Assembly (NCBI GenBank): GCA_016763735.1
Contig: JAESTE010000041.1
Location: 1 to 11,611 of the forward strand
Length of the DNA stretch: 11,611 nt
Direction: 5' to 3'
Source of the DNA: Nitrospinaceae bacterium
GTDB lineage: Bacteria > Nitrospinota > Nitrospinia > Nitrospinales > VA-1
Positions 1 to 6,911 of this stretch are shown here, one piece after another. A program made the translations under genes and the position numbers. Within the stretch, counting starts at the first letter, position 1, and every line of letters begins with the position of its first letter. The notes below the pieces were generated by a model. That model did not search any database. It saw only the letters and a list, made by a program, of their open reading frames with translations, and was not told where the DNA came from.

Positions 1-205
1 AAAAGATTTTATCGCTGATCTGGTCAACCTTTGCGATGACGTCGAAAAAGAAACATTAAATGAAAAAATTCGCGATTCCATTAAACCTGTTTTTGAATCA
101 TGGGCGGGAAGGAAGTATCTCGAAGAAATTTCAACAGAGGAAATGGATCAACTCATTCATAAATCCCGCAACCTGGCTCTCGACCAACTGGTCGATAATT
201 CCTAA
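1..205 (+). CDS. C-terminal fragment of probable SbcD/YhaO-like DNA repair nuclease
   Basis: An open frame enters from the left edge (first full codon at 2) and stops with TAA at 203-205, giving about 67 residues that begin KDFIADLVNLCDD and end ALDQLVDNS. The fragment is acidic and helical and holds no catalytic motif. Its identity rests on context: the next gene starts 5 bases after the stop and encodes a YhaN/SbcC-like ATPase, and in that family the upstream partner is normally a metallophosphoesterase exonuclease (YhaO/SbcD type) whose C-terminal region is helical. The close spacing implies one transcript. The assignment is inference; the metal-binding phosphoesterase motifs would lie left of the window. 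That this is the 3' end of a real gene is more secure than the product name. Confidence 0.6.
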   Translation, partial: KDFIADLVNLCDDVEKETLNEKIRDSIKPVFESWAGRKYLEEISTEEMDQLIHKSRNLALDQLVDNS

Positions 206-210
206 AAAAT

Positions 211-726
211 ATGCAGCTTAGAGAAATACACATTGACGGGTTTGGCATCTTCTGCAACACACGTGTTACGGGATTAAAACCCGGCCTCAACATCATTTAT
301 GGAAAGAACGAATTCGGGAAAACCACGTTGTTGGAATTCATACGCAGAATCCTTTTCGGGTTTCCAACTAAAAAAGACAAAACAAACCTATACAATCCTG
401 TGAATGGTGGATCAATGGGTGGCAGCCTGAAAGTCGAATTGCAAAACGGCGAAGGATTCGTTATCTCGCGTACTCCCGGAACCCATGGCGGCGAAGTAAG
501 AATATCTACTCCCAAAGAGGTACTACAAGGTCAGGATGTGCTGACCCATGTTCTAGGAAACGCATCCAAGGATATTTACCGCAATATTTATGCTTTCACA
601 CTCGATGAACTTCACGACTTCAACAGCCTGACCAGTGACGAAGTGAAAAACCGTATTTACGGAGCAGGATTGGGCCTTGGCAGTTTGTCGCTCAAGAACA
701 TAGAAAAAGAGTTAGAAAGTTTATGA
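211..726 (+). CDS. YhaN/SbcC-like ATPase, N-terminal (Walker A) part of a split gene
   Basis: This 171-residue product is the N-terminal lobe of an AAA/SMC-like ATPase of the YhaN family, which pairs with a nuclease in DNA-end processing. The start fits the family, MQLREIHIDGFG, with the usual leading beta strands. The Walker A loop is GKNEFGKTT at residues 31-39. A typical post-Walker helix follows (LLEFIRRILFG), and a conserved stretch near residues 125-140 (IYRNIYAFTLDEL) matches the family's Q-loop region as I remember it. ATG at 211 has no clear Shine-Dalgarno but sits 5 bases after the previous stop. The frame ends at TGA 724-726, just where the first coiled coil begins (IEKELESL). The family normally continues without interruption, so this is half a gene. 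The other half starts at an overlapping ATG (723) in the -1 frame. Together they give about 897 residues, near the family's usual ~900-1000. Confidence 0.85.
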   Translation: MQLREIHIDGFGIFCNTRVTGLKPGLNIIYGKNEFGKTTLLEFIRRILFGFPTKKDKTNLYNPVNGGSMGGSLKVELQNGEGFVISRTPGTHGGEVRISTPKEVLQGQDVLTHVLGNASKDIYRNIYAFTLDELHDFNSLTSDEVKNRIYGAGLGLGSLSLKNIEKELESL

Positions 727-2906
727 CACAACTTTTTCGCCCGCGTGGTTCTTGTCGCCTCAATGACTTGCTTGAGAAAATTAAAGCCAATGAGCAAATA
801 ATACTTTCTATCCAAAAAAATCTGACTCTCTACGACGAACTGCAAAATCAATACAAAAAAATGGGTGATACCAAAGCAGCAGTTCAAAATTCCCTGCAAG
901 ATATGGAATCTGAAAAAAGAATTCTCGAAAGCCAGATCCATCTATATGAAGATGCGGTTCAATATATGGAATCGAAAGACAAGCTCGGATCACTGGAAGA
1001 CCTATCACAATTTCCGGAAAGTGGGTTGAATAACTTTAAATCCCTGCAACAGGAAAAAGAAAGTCTGATACGTCGAATAGATGAGGAGCAGACTGCACTC
1101 ACCACCTTAAATAACTCGCTGGCAGAATTAGAAATAAATCATGACCTTCTAAATTATGAAGAGAGCATTCACCGTCTGCAACAGTCCACTCATTCGATTC
1201 ATTCTGCTTTACAGGATTCAGGCAAAGTCCAGATCGAACGCGAGGATCTGGAAATGCAAATCACCGAAGAAATAAAATCTATCGACCGAAACTGGGACGA
1301 AGAAATATTATTGGAATTCGATTTGACCGAAGCCGAAAAAGACCAGATTGATCAGTTCGCTGAAGATTTTGAAATCCTAAGAAAAGAACAAGACCTATTC
1401 CTGGACCGACTTGAAAGCCACCGCAGGATCAAAGCTGAAGAACAATCCAAAGGCTGGAACATTCCAGATTGGTTGAAACAGTTCCATTATGGTTTCACGG
1501 GAGCAGGAGTGATCGGCGTTATCTTAGGGGGATACATAGTAAATATTCCTCTTTTGATAGCAGCCATATTGATGGTGGGTGGCGGAATTTTTCTATTCAA
1601 AAAAATTCTTGCCGAGAAAAACAGCTTCGCAAAAGAGGATATGACTGAAAAAAATCTCGCACATCAGCACGAAAAGAAGAAACTAGAACTGGACGGAAAA
1701 TTTGAAGGGTGGTGGCAATGGCTTAAACAACGGAAACTGGATCCAGGAATTACTCCCAACACCACCAAGAACCTTGGCAAAACCACACGGCAGATTAAAT
1801 CTATGATTGCCCAACGTTGCAGACTGGATGAAAGAATCGAGCAAATGCAAGGCACGATGAAAGAAGCACTCGACTGCATCGCTTCTCTAGCCCCCTTCGT
1901 GAAGAACGTATCACTGAAAAACGAGATACTGGATAACATCGAAACTCTCTGTCATGCGTTCGAGAATAGCAAAGCCAATCGCGAACGCCGTGCCCTTGTC
2001 GAAAACCAGCATAAAGAGCAAAGCGAAAAAATTTCCCGCCTTGAAGAGCAGCTAAAAAATAATACCAACGAAGTTGAAAAATTCATCCGTTCCGTGGGTG
2101 CCATAGATACGGAAGATTTTTACCTTAAGCAATCTGCTTTCGAAACATATAAGACACTGGAAAAAACAGTGGAACAAAAACGCGGAATCATCCATTCCAA
2201 TGTTGGGCTGGGCCAGCACTTCGATCAGTTCTTGGAAGATATCCGATCCACGCCTCTAGAAGAGATAAAGCAAAGACTCGGAAAACGGCTCGCAGAATAT
2301 TCAGAACTACAGGAAACTCGCGAACAATTGTTACAGGATATTGGTGAAACGCGCAACGAATTGGAAAAGCTGTCATCGAACAACGACCTCGTTGACCGAC
2401 AAAATGAATCGGAATCCCAGAAGCAGGAATTGAGAACGGTTGCTGAAACCTGGGCTTCTTATCGCAGTGCGCTTGTGCTTATTGACGAAGCCAAAAAAAG
2501 ATACGAAAAAAACCGTCAACCGGGTGTTATCCGCGCTGCAGAAAATTTATTTTCAAAAATAACGAATGGAACCTATTGCCACATTATCAAACCCATTGAC
2601 AGCGAAGACATCCTCATTGAGGACGCTCAGCATAAACGAAAAGGCGTACAAGAAATGAGTCGTGGAACACTCGAACAACTTTATCTCGCTATGCGCTTTG
2701 GCTTGATTGATGAGTATGAAAGCCGATCGGAACCTTTGCCCGCCGTCTTGGATGATGTGTTCGTCAACTTCGACGACGAACGTGATGGAAGACTGATCGA
2801 GGTATTGAACCAGTTTGGTCAACAAAGACAAGTCATCGTCCTCACCTGCCACCAACGCTCCCTCGAAGCTTACAAAAAAATCGGCGCTAACCATATCACC
2901 GTTTAA
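723..2906 (+). CDS. YhaN/SbcC-like ATPase, coiled-coil and C-terminal (signature/Walker B) part
   Basis: These 727 residues continue the YhaN-like ATPase. The first residues, MTQLFRPRGS, match a conserved element that in intact homologues directly follows the coiled-coil helix ending the upstream frame. Long charged coiled coils occupy roughly residues 15-250 and 300-620. A hydrophobic hairpin at about 257-293 (GVIGVILGGYIVNIPLLIAA) sits where SbcC/Rad50 would have a zinc hook, as is usual for YhaN-type proteins, and suggests membrane attachment. The C-terminal lobe is complete: ABC signature MSRGTLEQLYLAMRF from residue 645, Walker B LPAVLDDVF at 672-680, and the switch histidine in LTCHQ near 710. 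The ATG overlaps the upstream TGA (ATGA), so either reinitiation makes a two-subunit ATPase or a single-base change broke one gene. No good Shine-Dalgarno precedes this ATG, which favours one disrupted gene. Confidence 0.85.
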   Translation: MTQLFRPRGSCRLNDLLEKIKANEQIILSIQKNLTLYDELQNQYKKMGDTKAAVQNSLQDMESEKRILESQIHLYEDAVQYMESKDKLGSLEDLSQFPESGLNNFKSLQQEKESLIRRIDEEQTALTTLNNSLAELEINHDLLNYEESIHRLQQSTHSIHSALQDSGKVQIEREDLEMQITEEIKSIDRNWDEEILLEFDLTEAEKDQIDQFAEDFEILRKEQDLFLDRLESHRRIKAEEQSKGWNIPDWLKQFHYGFTGAGVIGVILGGYIVNIPLLIAAILMVGGGIFLFKKILAEKNSFAKEDMTEKNLAHQHEKKKLELDGKFEGWWQWLKQRKLDPGITPNTTKNLGKTTRQIKSMIAQRCRLDERIEQMQGTMKEALDCIASLAPFVKNVSLKNEILDNIETLCHAFENSKANRERRALVENQHKEQSEKISRLEEQLKNNTNEVEKFIRSVGAIDTEDFYLKQSAFETYKTLEKTVEQKRGIIHSNVGLGQHFDQFLEDIRSTPLEEIKQRLGKRLAEYSELQETREQLLQDIGETRNELEKLSSNNDLVDRQNESESQKQELRTVAETWASYRSALVLIDEAKKRYEKNRQPGVIRAAENLFSKITNGTYCHIIKPIDSEDILIEDAQHKRKGVQEMSRGTLEQLYLAMRFGLIDEYESRSEPLPAVLDDVFVNFDDERDGRLIEVLNQFGQQRQVIVLTCHQRSLEAYKKIGANHITV

Positions 2907-2973
2907 CACAATAAATTCAACGCTATTATCTTCCTTTTTGGATCACAAACTGAAAATAACGTTGTAGTCCCGC

Positions 2974-3002
2974 TTGACAAAGAGCGCTTATTTTGCGAAT
3001 CT
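2974..3002 (+). promoter_or_regulatory. Candidate promoter of the TetR-family gene
   Basis: A perfect -35 box TTGACA lies at 2974-2979. With a 17-base spacer the -10 would be GAATCT (2997-3002), a weak hexamer helped by an upstream TGC extended -10 motif (2994-2996). A better-looking hexamer, TACAAT (3002-3007), is 22 bases from the -35, too far for normal sigma-70 use. The regulator starts about 30-40 bases downstream. The rest of the 133-base gap after the ATPase gene is A+T-rich and shows no convincing terminator. Confidence 0.45.
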
Positions 3003-3008
3003 ACAATG

Positions 3009-3021
3009 AATATTTAATATT
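3009..3021 (+). promoter_or_regulatory. A/T palindrome, possible autoregulatory operator
   Basis: AATATT-T-AATATT is a perfect 13-base palindrome between the candidate promoter and the TetR start codon, at the expected transcription start. It shares its AATATT outer half-sites with the longer palindrome at 3658-3675 before the exporter gene, as expected if one TetR dimer controls both. The surrounding sequence is nearly all A/T, so chance palindromes are common and this is only suggestive. Confidence 0.25.
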
Positions 3022-3039
3022 ATATTTATTATTTATAAC

Positions 3040-3636
3040 ATGAAATTAGCAGAAGAGACCACTGAAGCAATAAAACACGACATCCTGGACAAGGCATTTT
3101 TGCGTTTTGGCCGTTACGGATTCGGCAAAACAACCATGGCTGAAATCGCTAAAGACTGCGATATGTCGGCAGGCAACCTTTACCGCTATTTCGATAATAA
3201 GAAGGAAATCGCAGCAGGCTGCGCCCAACGGTGTATGCAACAAAAGCTGGACTTGGTGCGAGGAATTTTACGAGACCCTGATTTAAGCCCTGACAAAAAG
3301 TTGCAACGGTTTGCATTAGATATCCTTGAATACATGCACCAGCAGTTCTCTGACCAATCTGCCCTTATGGAACTGGTAGATTTTGTTTCCCGCGAACGCG
3401 GGGATATCGTTGCACATTATATGGAACAGGAAAAATCCTTACTGTCAGAAATTCTTTCTGAAGGAAACCGCTCTGGCGAATACAATATTCCAGATGTACT
3501 GGAAACCGCCAGCTTGATTCAGGCCTCTTTAATAAAATTTATCGCCCCAAGGTATATGGACGCATTCCCATTAGAAGAATTAAGAAAAGAGGCAACCGGT
3601 GTAACCGCCTTATTAACAGCAGGACTTAAAACGTAA
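3040..3636 (+). CDS. TetR/AcrR-family transcriptional regulator
   Basis: A 198-residue protein of typical TetR length. The N-terminal DNA-binding domain is clear: after a leading helix (HDILDKAFLRFGRYGF), the helix-turn-helix spans about residues 30-52 as KTTMAEIAKDCDMSAGNLYRYF, followed by the usual DNKKEI. The C-terminal ~140 residues form the variable all-helical ligand and dimerisation domain, so the inducer cannot be read from sequence. It is the first gene of a co-oriented block and lies 50 bases before the exporter region, the classic place for a local repressor of an efflux operon. It probably represses the RND-LolA-barrel genes through the palindrome at 3658-3675, and perhaps itself. 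ATG at 3040 is the only sensible start; no Shine-Dalgarno is visible in the A+T-rich leader. Confidence 0.93.
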   Translation: MKLAEETTEAIKHDILDKAFLRFGRYGFGKTTMAEIAKDCDMSAGNLYRYFDNKKEIAAGCAQRCMQQKLDLVRGILRDPDLSPDKKLQRFALDILEYMHQQFSDQSALMELVDFVSRERGDIVAHYMEQEKSLLSEILSEGNRSGEYNIPDVLETASLIQASLIKFIAPRYMDAFPLEELRKEATGVTALLTAGLKT

Positions 3637-3643
3637 AAAAAAA

Positions 3644-3672
3644 TTAACCTCTTACTAAATATTTTATAAAAT
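3644..3672 (+). promoter_or_regulatory. Candidate promoter of the RND exporter operon
   Basis: TTAACC (3644-3649) and TAAAAT (3667-3672), 17 bases apart, make a plausible sigma-70 promoter with 4/6 and 5/6 matches. The -10 lies inside the 18-bp palindrome at 3658-3675, so a repressor bound there would block polymerase. The predicted start of transcription, near 3678-3680, would leave a very short leader before the ATG at 3687. Confidence 0.4.
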
Positions 3673-3675
3673 ATT
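3658..3675 (+). promoter_or_regulatory. 18-bp perfect palindrome, candidate TetR operator
   Basis: AATATTTTATAAAATATT is identical to its own reverse complement over all 18 bases. It lies between the TetR stop and the exporter, overlaps the candidate -10, and has the length and two-fold symmetry TetR-family dimers bind. Binding by this regulator is inferred from position. It is A/T-only, so a chance origin in an A+T-rich gap is possible. Confidence 0.45.
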
Positions 3676-3781
3676 CATTATTCAATATGAAAAACAACTC
3701 AAAAATGACTTTGGTGTAATCCGCTTTCGTTGGTGGATCATCTTTTCAACTCTAGTTCTTGTTTTTGCAGCAGCATCAGGT

Positions 3782-6001
3782 GTGCGGTTTCTTGGTTTTT
3801 CCACCGACTACCGGGTATTTTTCAGCGAAGACAATCCACAGCTAGTCGCGTTTGAAACGCTGCAAAACACCTACACGAAAAACGACAACGTGATGTTTGC
3901 CGTAGAACCTAAAGACAGAAAAGTTTTTACACCACAAACTCTAGCGATTGTAGAAGAAATCACCCAGGCTTCCTGGAAAATCCCCTATTCCCTGCGGGTA
4001 GATTCCATCACCAATTTTCAATACACCTGGTCCGAGGGCGATGATCTTGTCGTTCAGGATCTGATTGAAAATGCCGAATCGTTTACCGATGAGCAACTAA
4101 AAAAAGTTCAAGCCGTAGCTCTTGCAGAGCCTCTGCTTCGCAATCGGTTGATCACACAAAAATCAGATATCACCGGAATCAACGTCACCATCAATCTTCC
4201 GCATAAATCCATTAGCGAAACACCCGAAGTAGTGGCATTCGTCCGTGATATGAAAGACAAGTTTGAGAAAAAATACCCCTCGATAAAAATTTATCTTACC
4301 GGGGTCGTATTCATGGACAACGCTTTCAATGAAGCGGGAGAAGGCGATATGAAGTCTCTCGTACCTGTCATGTACAGCATCGTTCTTATCATTATGGCAT
4401 TGACCCTGCGAACTTTCTGGGGAACCTTTGTCACCGTACTGATCATGGCGTTTTCCATTCTTACAGGTATGGGCCTTGCGGGGTGGTCAGGAATACTTTT
4501 GACTCCCATCTCCGCCAATGCGCCCACAATCATTCTCACCCTGGCAGTGGCAGACAGCATTCATATCCTAGTCACCCTTTTCTACGAAATGCGCCATGGC
4601 AAATCAAAATATGAAGCGATTCAAGAATCATTGCGTGTGAACCACCAGCCGGTTTTTATAACCAGCGTCACAACAGCTATTGGATTTCTCAGTCTGAATT
4701 TCAGCGACTCTCCGCCCTTTCGCGATCTCGGAAACATTGTTGCGATGGGGGTAATGGCTGCTTATGTTTATTCAGTGCTTTTTCTGCCTGCAATGTTATC
4801 CCTATTACCCTTGCGCGTGAAGGCAGGTTCTTCTTCCCAAAATGGATTTATCGACGCCCTTGGCGATTGGGTTATCCATAATCGCAAATCACTTTTCTGG
4901 GGCATGATGTCCCTCATCATTGTTCTTTCTTCTCAGATTCCTCGAATAGAAATTGATGAGAAGTTCAACGAATATTTCGACACCCGTTACCAGTTCCGGG
5001 TGGACAACGATTACGTAGAAAAGCATCTGACGGGTTTTGAGTCCATCGAATATTCATTGAAGGCAGGGGAGTCAGGCGGTATTAGCAATCCTGAATACCT
5101 TAAAAAAGTCGATGCGTTTGCCGAGTGGTATCGAGAACAGCCGGGCGTTCTATACGTCAGCACATTGACAGATACCATGAAGCGACTGAACAAAAATATG
5201 CACGGTGATGACGAGTCTTATTACCGACTTCCAGATGAGCGTGACCTTTCTGCTCAATATCTATTGCTGTACGAATTATCATTGCCCTTCGGACTCGATC
5301 TAAACAATCAGATCAATATTGATAAATCCTCAACACGGTTCACTGCCATACTCGAAAGCGTGTCTACACAGGCCGCTTTGGACTTGGAAGATTCCGCTCA
5401 AGAGTGGCTGAGAAATAACGCGCCTCCTGAGATGGCCTCGCACGGGGCGAGCCCTCTAATCATGTTTTCACATATTGCCATGCGCAATATAGATAGCATG
5501 ATGACGGGAACTATTTTGGCACTACTATTAATCTCAGCAATTTTAGCTGGGGTATTAAAAAGCTTCAAACTGGGACTCATCAGCACCATTCCTAATTTAG
5601 TTCCAGTGTTCATGACGTTTGGTATTTGGGCTATATTTGTTGGGCATATTGGCATGGCGGTTTCGGTCGTCGCACCCGTTGCCCTTGGAATTATTGTTGA
5701 CGACACGGTGCATTTTCTAAGCAAATACAGAAGAGCACGCCAAGAATTAGGAAAAACTGCAGAAGAAGCAGTCCGCTATTCCTTCCACACCGTTGGGACT
5801 GCGTTGTTCCTAACATCAGTAATACTGGTTTGTGGATTCTTTGTGCTGACCTTTTCCGGGTTTCAAATGAACGTGCATCTGGGACTGATGACCACCATTG
5901 CTATTTTATGCGCACTGGTGGCTGACTTCCTGTTCCTGCCAACTTTGTTAATGCGTTTCAGCGATCCGAGTCCTTTGCGTGAAGCTGAGCTCAAAATTTA
6001 A
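3782..6001 (+). CDS. RND superfamily exporter (COG1033 / MMPL type), 5' end frame-disrupted
   Basis: An inner-membrane, proton-driven RND permease, with 739 residues from GTG 3782. It has two repeated halves. Loop 1 (FSTDYRVFFSEDNPQL, then a periplasmic domain to about residue 190) is followed by a five-helix bundle, and the second half repeats this pattern (IPRIEIDEKFNEYF, then helices from about 575). Putative proton-relay residues are present in both halves: ADSIH near 257-261 and VDDTVH at 639-644. The GTG start is almost certainly not native. The same frame is open upstream to 3659 and encodes a good first membrane helix (RFRWWIIFSTLVLVFAAAS) about 10-30 codons earlier, but without an ATG. 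The ATG at 3687 is one base out of frame; one extra A in its A5 run would restore MKKQLKNDFG and a ~771-residue protein. It is the first gene of a three-gene envelope operon. Substrate unknown, probably lipid-like. Confidence 0.88.
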   Translation: MRFLGFSTDYRVFFSEDNPQLVAFETLQNTYTKNDNVMFAVEPKDRKVFTPQTLAIVEEITQASWKIPYSLRVDSITNFQYTWSEGDDLVVQDLIENAESFTDEQLKKVQAVALAEPLLRNRLITQKSDITGINVTINLPHKSISETPEVVAFVRDMKDKFEKKYPSIKIYLTGVVFMDNAFNEAGEGDMKSLVPVMYSIVLIIMALTLRTFWGTFVTVLIMAFSILTGMGLAGWSGILLTPISANAPTIILTLAVADSIHILVTLFYEMRHGKSKYEAIQESLRVNHQPVFITSVTTAIGFLSLNFSDSPPFRDLGNIVAMGVMAAYVYSVLFLPAMLSLLPLRVKAGSSSQNGFIDALGDWVIHNRKSLFWGMMSLIIVLSSQIPRIEIDEKFNEYFDTRYQFRVDNDYVEKHLTGFESIEYSLKAGESGGISNPEYLKKVDAFAEWYREQPGVLYVSTLTDTMKRLNKNMHGDDESYYRLPDERDLSAQYLLLYELSLPFGLDLNNQINIDKSSTRFTAILESVSTQAALDLEDSAQEWLRNNAPPEMASHGASPLIMFSHIAMRNIDSMMTGTILALLLISAILAGVLKSFKLGLISTIPNLVPVFMTFGIWAIFVGHIGMAVSVVAPVALGIIVDDTVHFLSKYRRARQELGKTAEEAVRYSFHTVGTALFLTSVILVCGFFVLTFSGFQMNVHLGLMTTIAILCALVADFLFLPTLLMRFSDPSPLREAELKI

Positions 6002-6003
6002 AT

Positions 6004-6083
6004 CCCACAAGTGGGCTTTATACTCCGTGGCTTGCCACGGCTTTTAAATAAAAATCTTTGGCAGATACCTCGTCTGTTTGTGG
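6004..6083 (+). repeat. REP-like structured intergenic element
   Basis: The 125-base gap between the exporter and the LolA-like gene is rich in dyad symmetry. CCCAC-AA-GTGGG lies at 6004-6015. CCGTGG-CTTG-CCACGG lies at 6025-6040, a perfect 6-bp stem with a CTTG loop followed by CTTTTAAAT. CAGA/TCTG lies at 6062-6076. CCACAA (6005-6010) can also pair over distance with TTGTGG (6078-6083). It resembles repetitive extragenic palindromes of the kind mobilised by REP-associated transposases. The 6025-6040 hairpin could alternatively act as a weak terminator or mRNA stabiliser that lowers downstream expression. Repeat status needs other copies, none of which is in this window. Confidence 0.4.
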
Positions 6084-6113
6084 CGGGGTTCTTCATTTCT
6101 TTTCGTCTAAAAC

Positions 6114-6118
6114 GGGAG
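6114..6118 (+). promoter_or_regulatory. Shine-Dalgarno for the LolA-like gene
   Basis: GGGAG sits 8 bases before ATG 6127 and is the clearest ribosome binding site in the window. It decides the start. An in-frame TTG at 6058 would add 23 unlikely residues before the signal peptide and would read through the REP-like element. Confidence 0.7.
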
Positions 6119-6126
6119 ACGGTATT

Positions 6127-6909
6127 ATGAAAATTTTTATCACATTATTTACATCTATATTATTATTTTCCGGGCTGGCGTTTGCAGAAACACCAGAAGA
6201 TAAAGGGTTAGCCATAGCCAAAGAAGACGATAGGCGTGATAACGGATTTCAGGATTTCACCGCCAACATGGTGATGCTTTTAAAAAACCGTCAAGGCGAA
6301 GAAAGTGTACGTCACATTCGCAATAAAACGCTGGAGGTGGAAGGCGATGGGGATAAATCAATTTCTATATTCGATCGTCCCCGCGACATAAAAGGCACAG
6401 CCCTGCTAAACTTCACCCACAAAACTGGCACCGATGACCAATGGCTGTATTTACCCGCCTTGAAACGGGTCAAGCGAATCAGCTCCGCTAATAAATCAGG
6501 TTCCTTCATGGGCAGTGAATTTGCCTACGAAGATGTTACCAGTCAAGAAGTGGAAAAGTATTCCTATAAATGGATCCGTGACGAGGACCACGAAGGAGAA
6601 AAATGTTTCGTTTTTGAACGCTATCCAGTTTATAAAAATTCAGGATACACACGGCAGGTGGTGTGGCTCGACCAAAAAGAATATAAAATTCTTAAAATAG
6701 AATTTTATGATCGTAAAAATGCCCCATTAAAAACCTTGAAGCAGTCTAAGTTCAAACAGTACTTGGATAAATACTGGTACCCTGAAGAAATGCACATGAA
6801 AAATCATCAAACAGGAAAAAGTACGTTACTTACCTGGACAAAGTATAAATTTAAAAACGGCCTTAAAGATAAAGACTTCAATAAAAATAGTCTCAAGCGC
6901 GCACGATAA
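6127..6909 (+). CDS. LolA-like periplasmic protein (outer membrane lipoprotein-sorting protein family, PF17131-like)
   Basis: A 260-residue exported protein. A Sec signal peptide covers residues 1-20 (MKIFITLFTSILLFSGLAFA), with cleavage before ETPEDKG. The mature part has landmarks I associate with the PF17131 LolA-like family: FDRPRDIKGTALLNF, then YLPALKRVKRISSANKSGSF followed by MGSEFAYEDV. The fold is expected to be a half-barrel that shields an acyl or lipid ligand in the periplasm. Lying between an RND exporter and an outer-membrane barrel, it is best read as the periplasmic carrier of the system rather than the housekeeping LolA, which is not normally in such an operon. ATG 6127 is chosen for its Shine-Dalgarno and signal peptide. 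The stop is 2 bases before the next start, so the two genes are likely translationally coupled. Confidence 0.85.
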   Translation: MKIFITLFTSILLFSGLAFAETPEDKGLAIAKEDDRRDNGFQDFTANMVMLLKNRQGEESVRHIRNKTLEVEGDGDKSISIFDRPRDIKGTALLNFTHKTGTDDQWLYLPALKRVKRISSANKSGSFMGSEFAYEDVTSQEVEKYSYKWIRDEDHEGEKCFVFERYPVYKNSGYTRQVVWLDQKEYKILKIEFYDRKNAPLKTLKQSKFKQYLDKYWYPEEMHMKNHQTGKSTLLTWTKYKFKNGLKDKDFNKNSLKRAR

Positions 6910-6911
6910 GC

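Noticed and set aside
700..726. Programmed -1 ribosomal frameshift in the ATPase gene
   Set aside because: No in-phase XXXYYYZ heptamer; the A5 run at 704-708 is in the wrong phase and no clear downstream stimulatory hairpin was seen. Kept only as a split or disrupted gene.
2918..2964. Imperfect inverted repeat (CAACGCTATT / AATAACGTTG) after the ATPase gene as a terminator
   Set aside because: 9 of 10 pairs but a 27-base loop and no following T-run; not a convincing intrinsic terminator.
4291..4560. Minus-strand open frames opposite the RND exporter (also 5398-5724)
   Set aside because: Compositional shadows of membrane-helix codons in the exporter; no plausible start signals or protein features.
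6058..6126. Upstream TTG start for the LolA-like gene
   Set aside because: It would place 23 non-hydrophobic residues before a perfect signal peptide and ignore the GGGAG Shine-Dalgarno at 6114.
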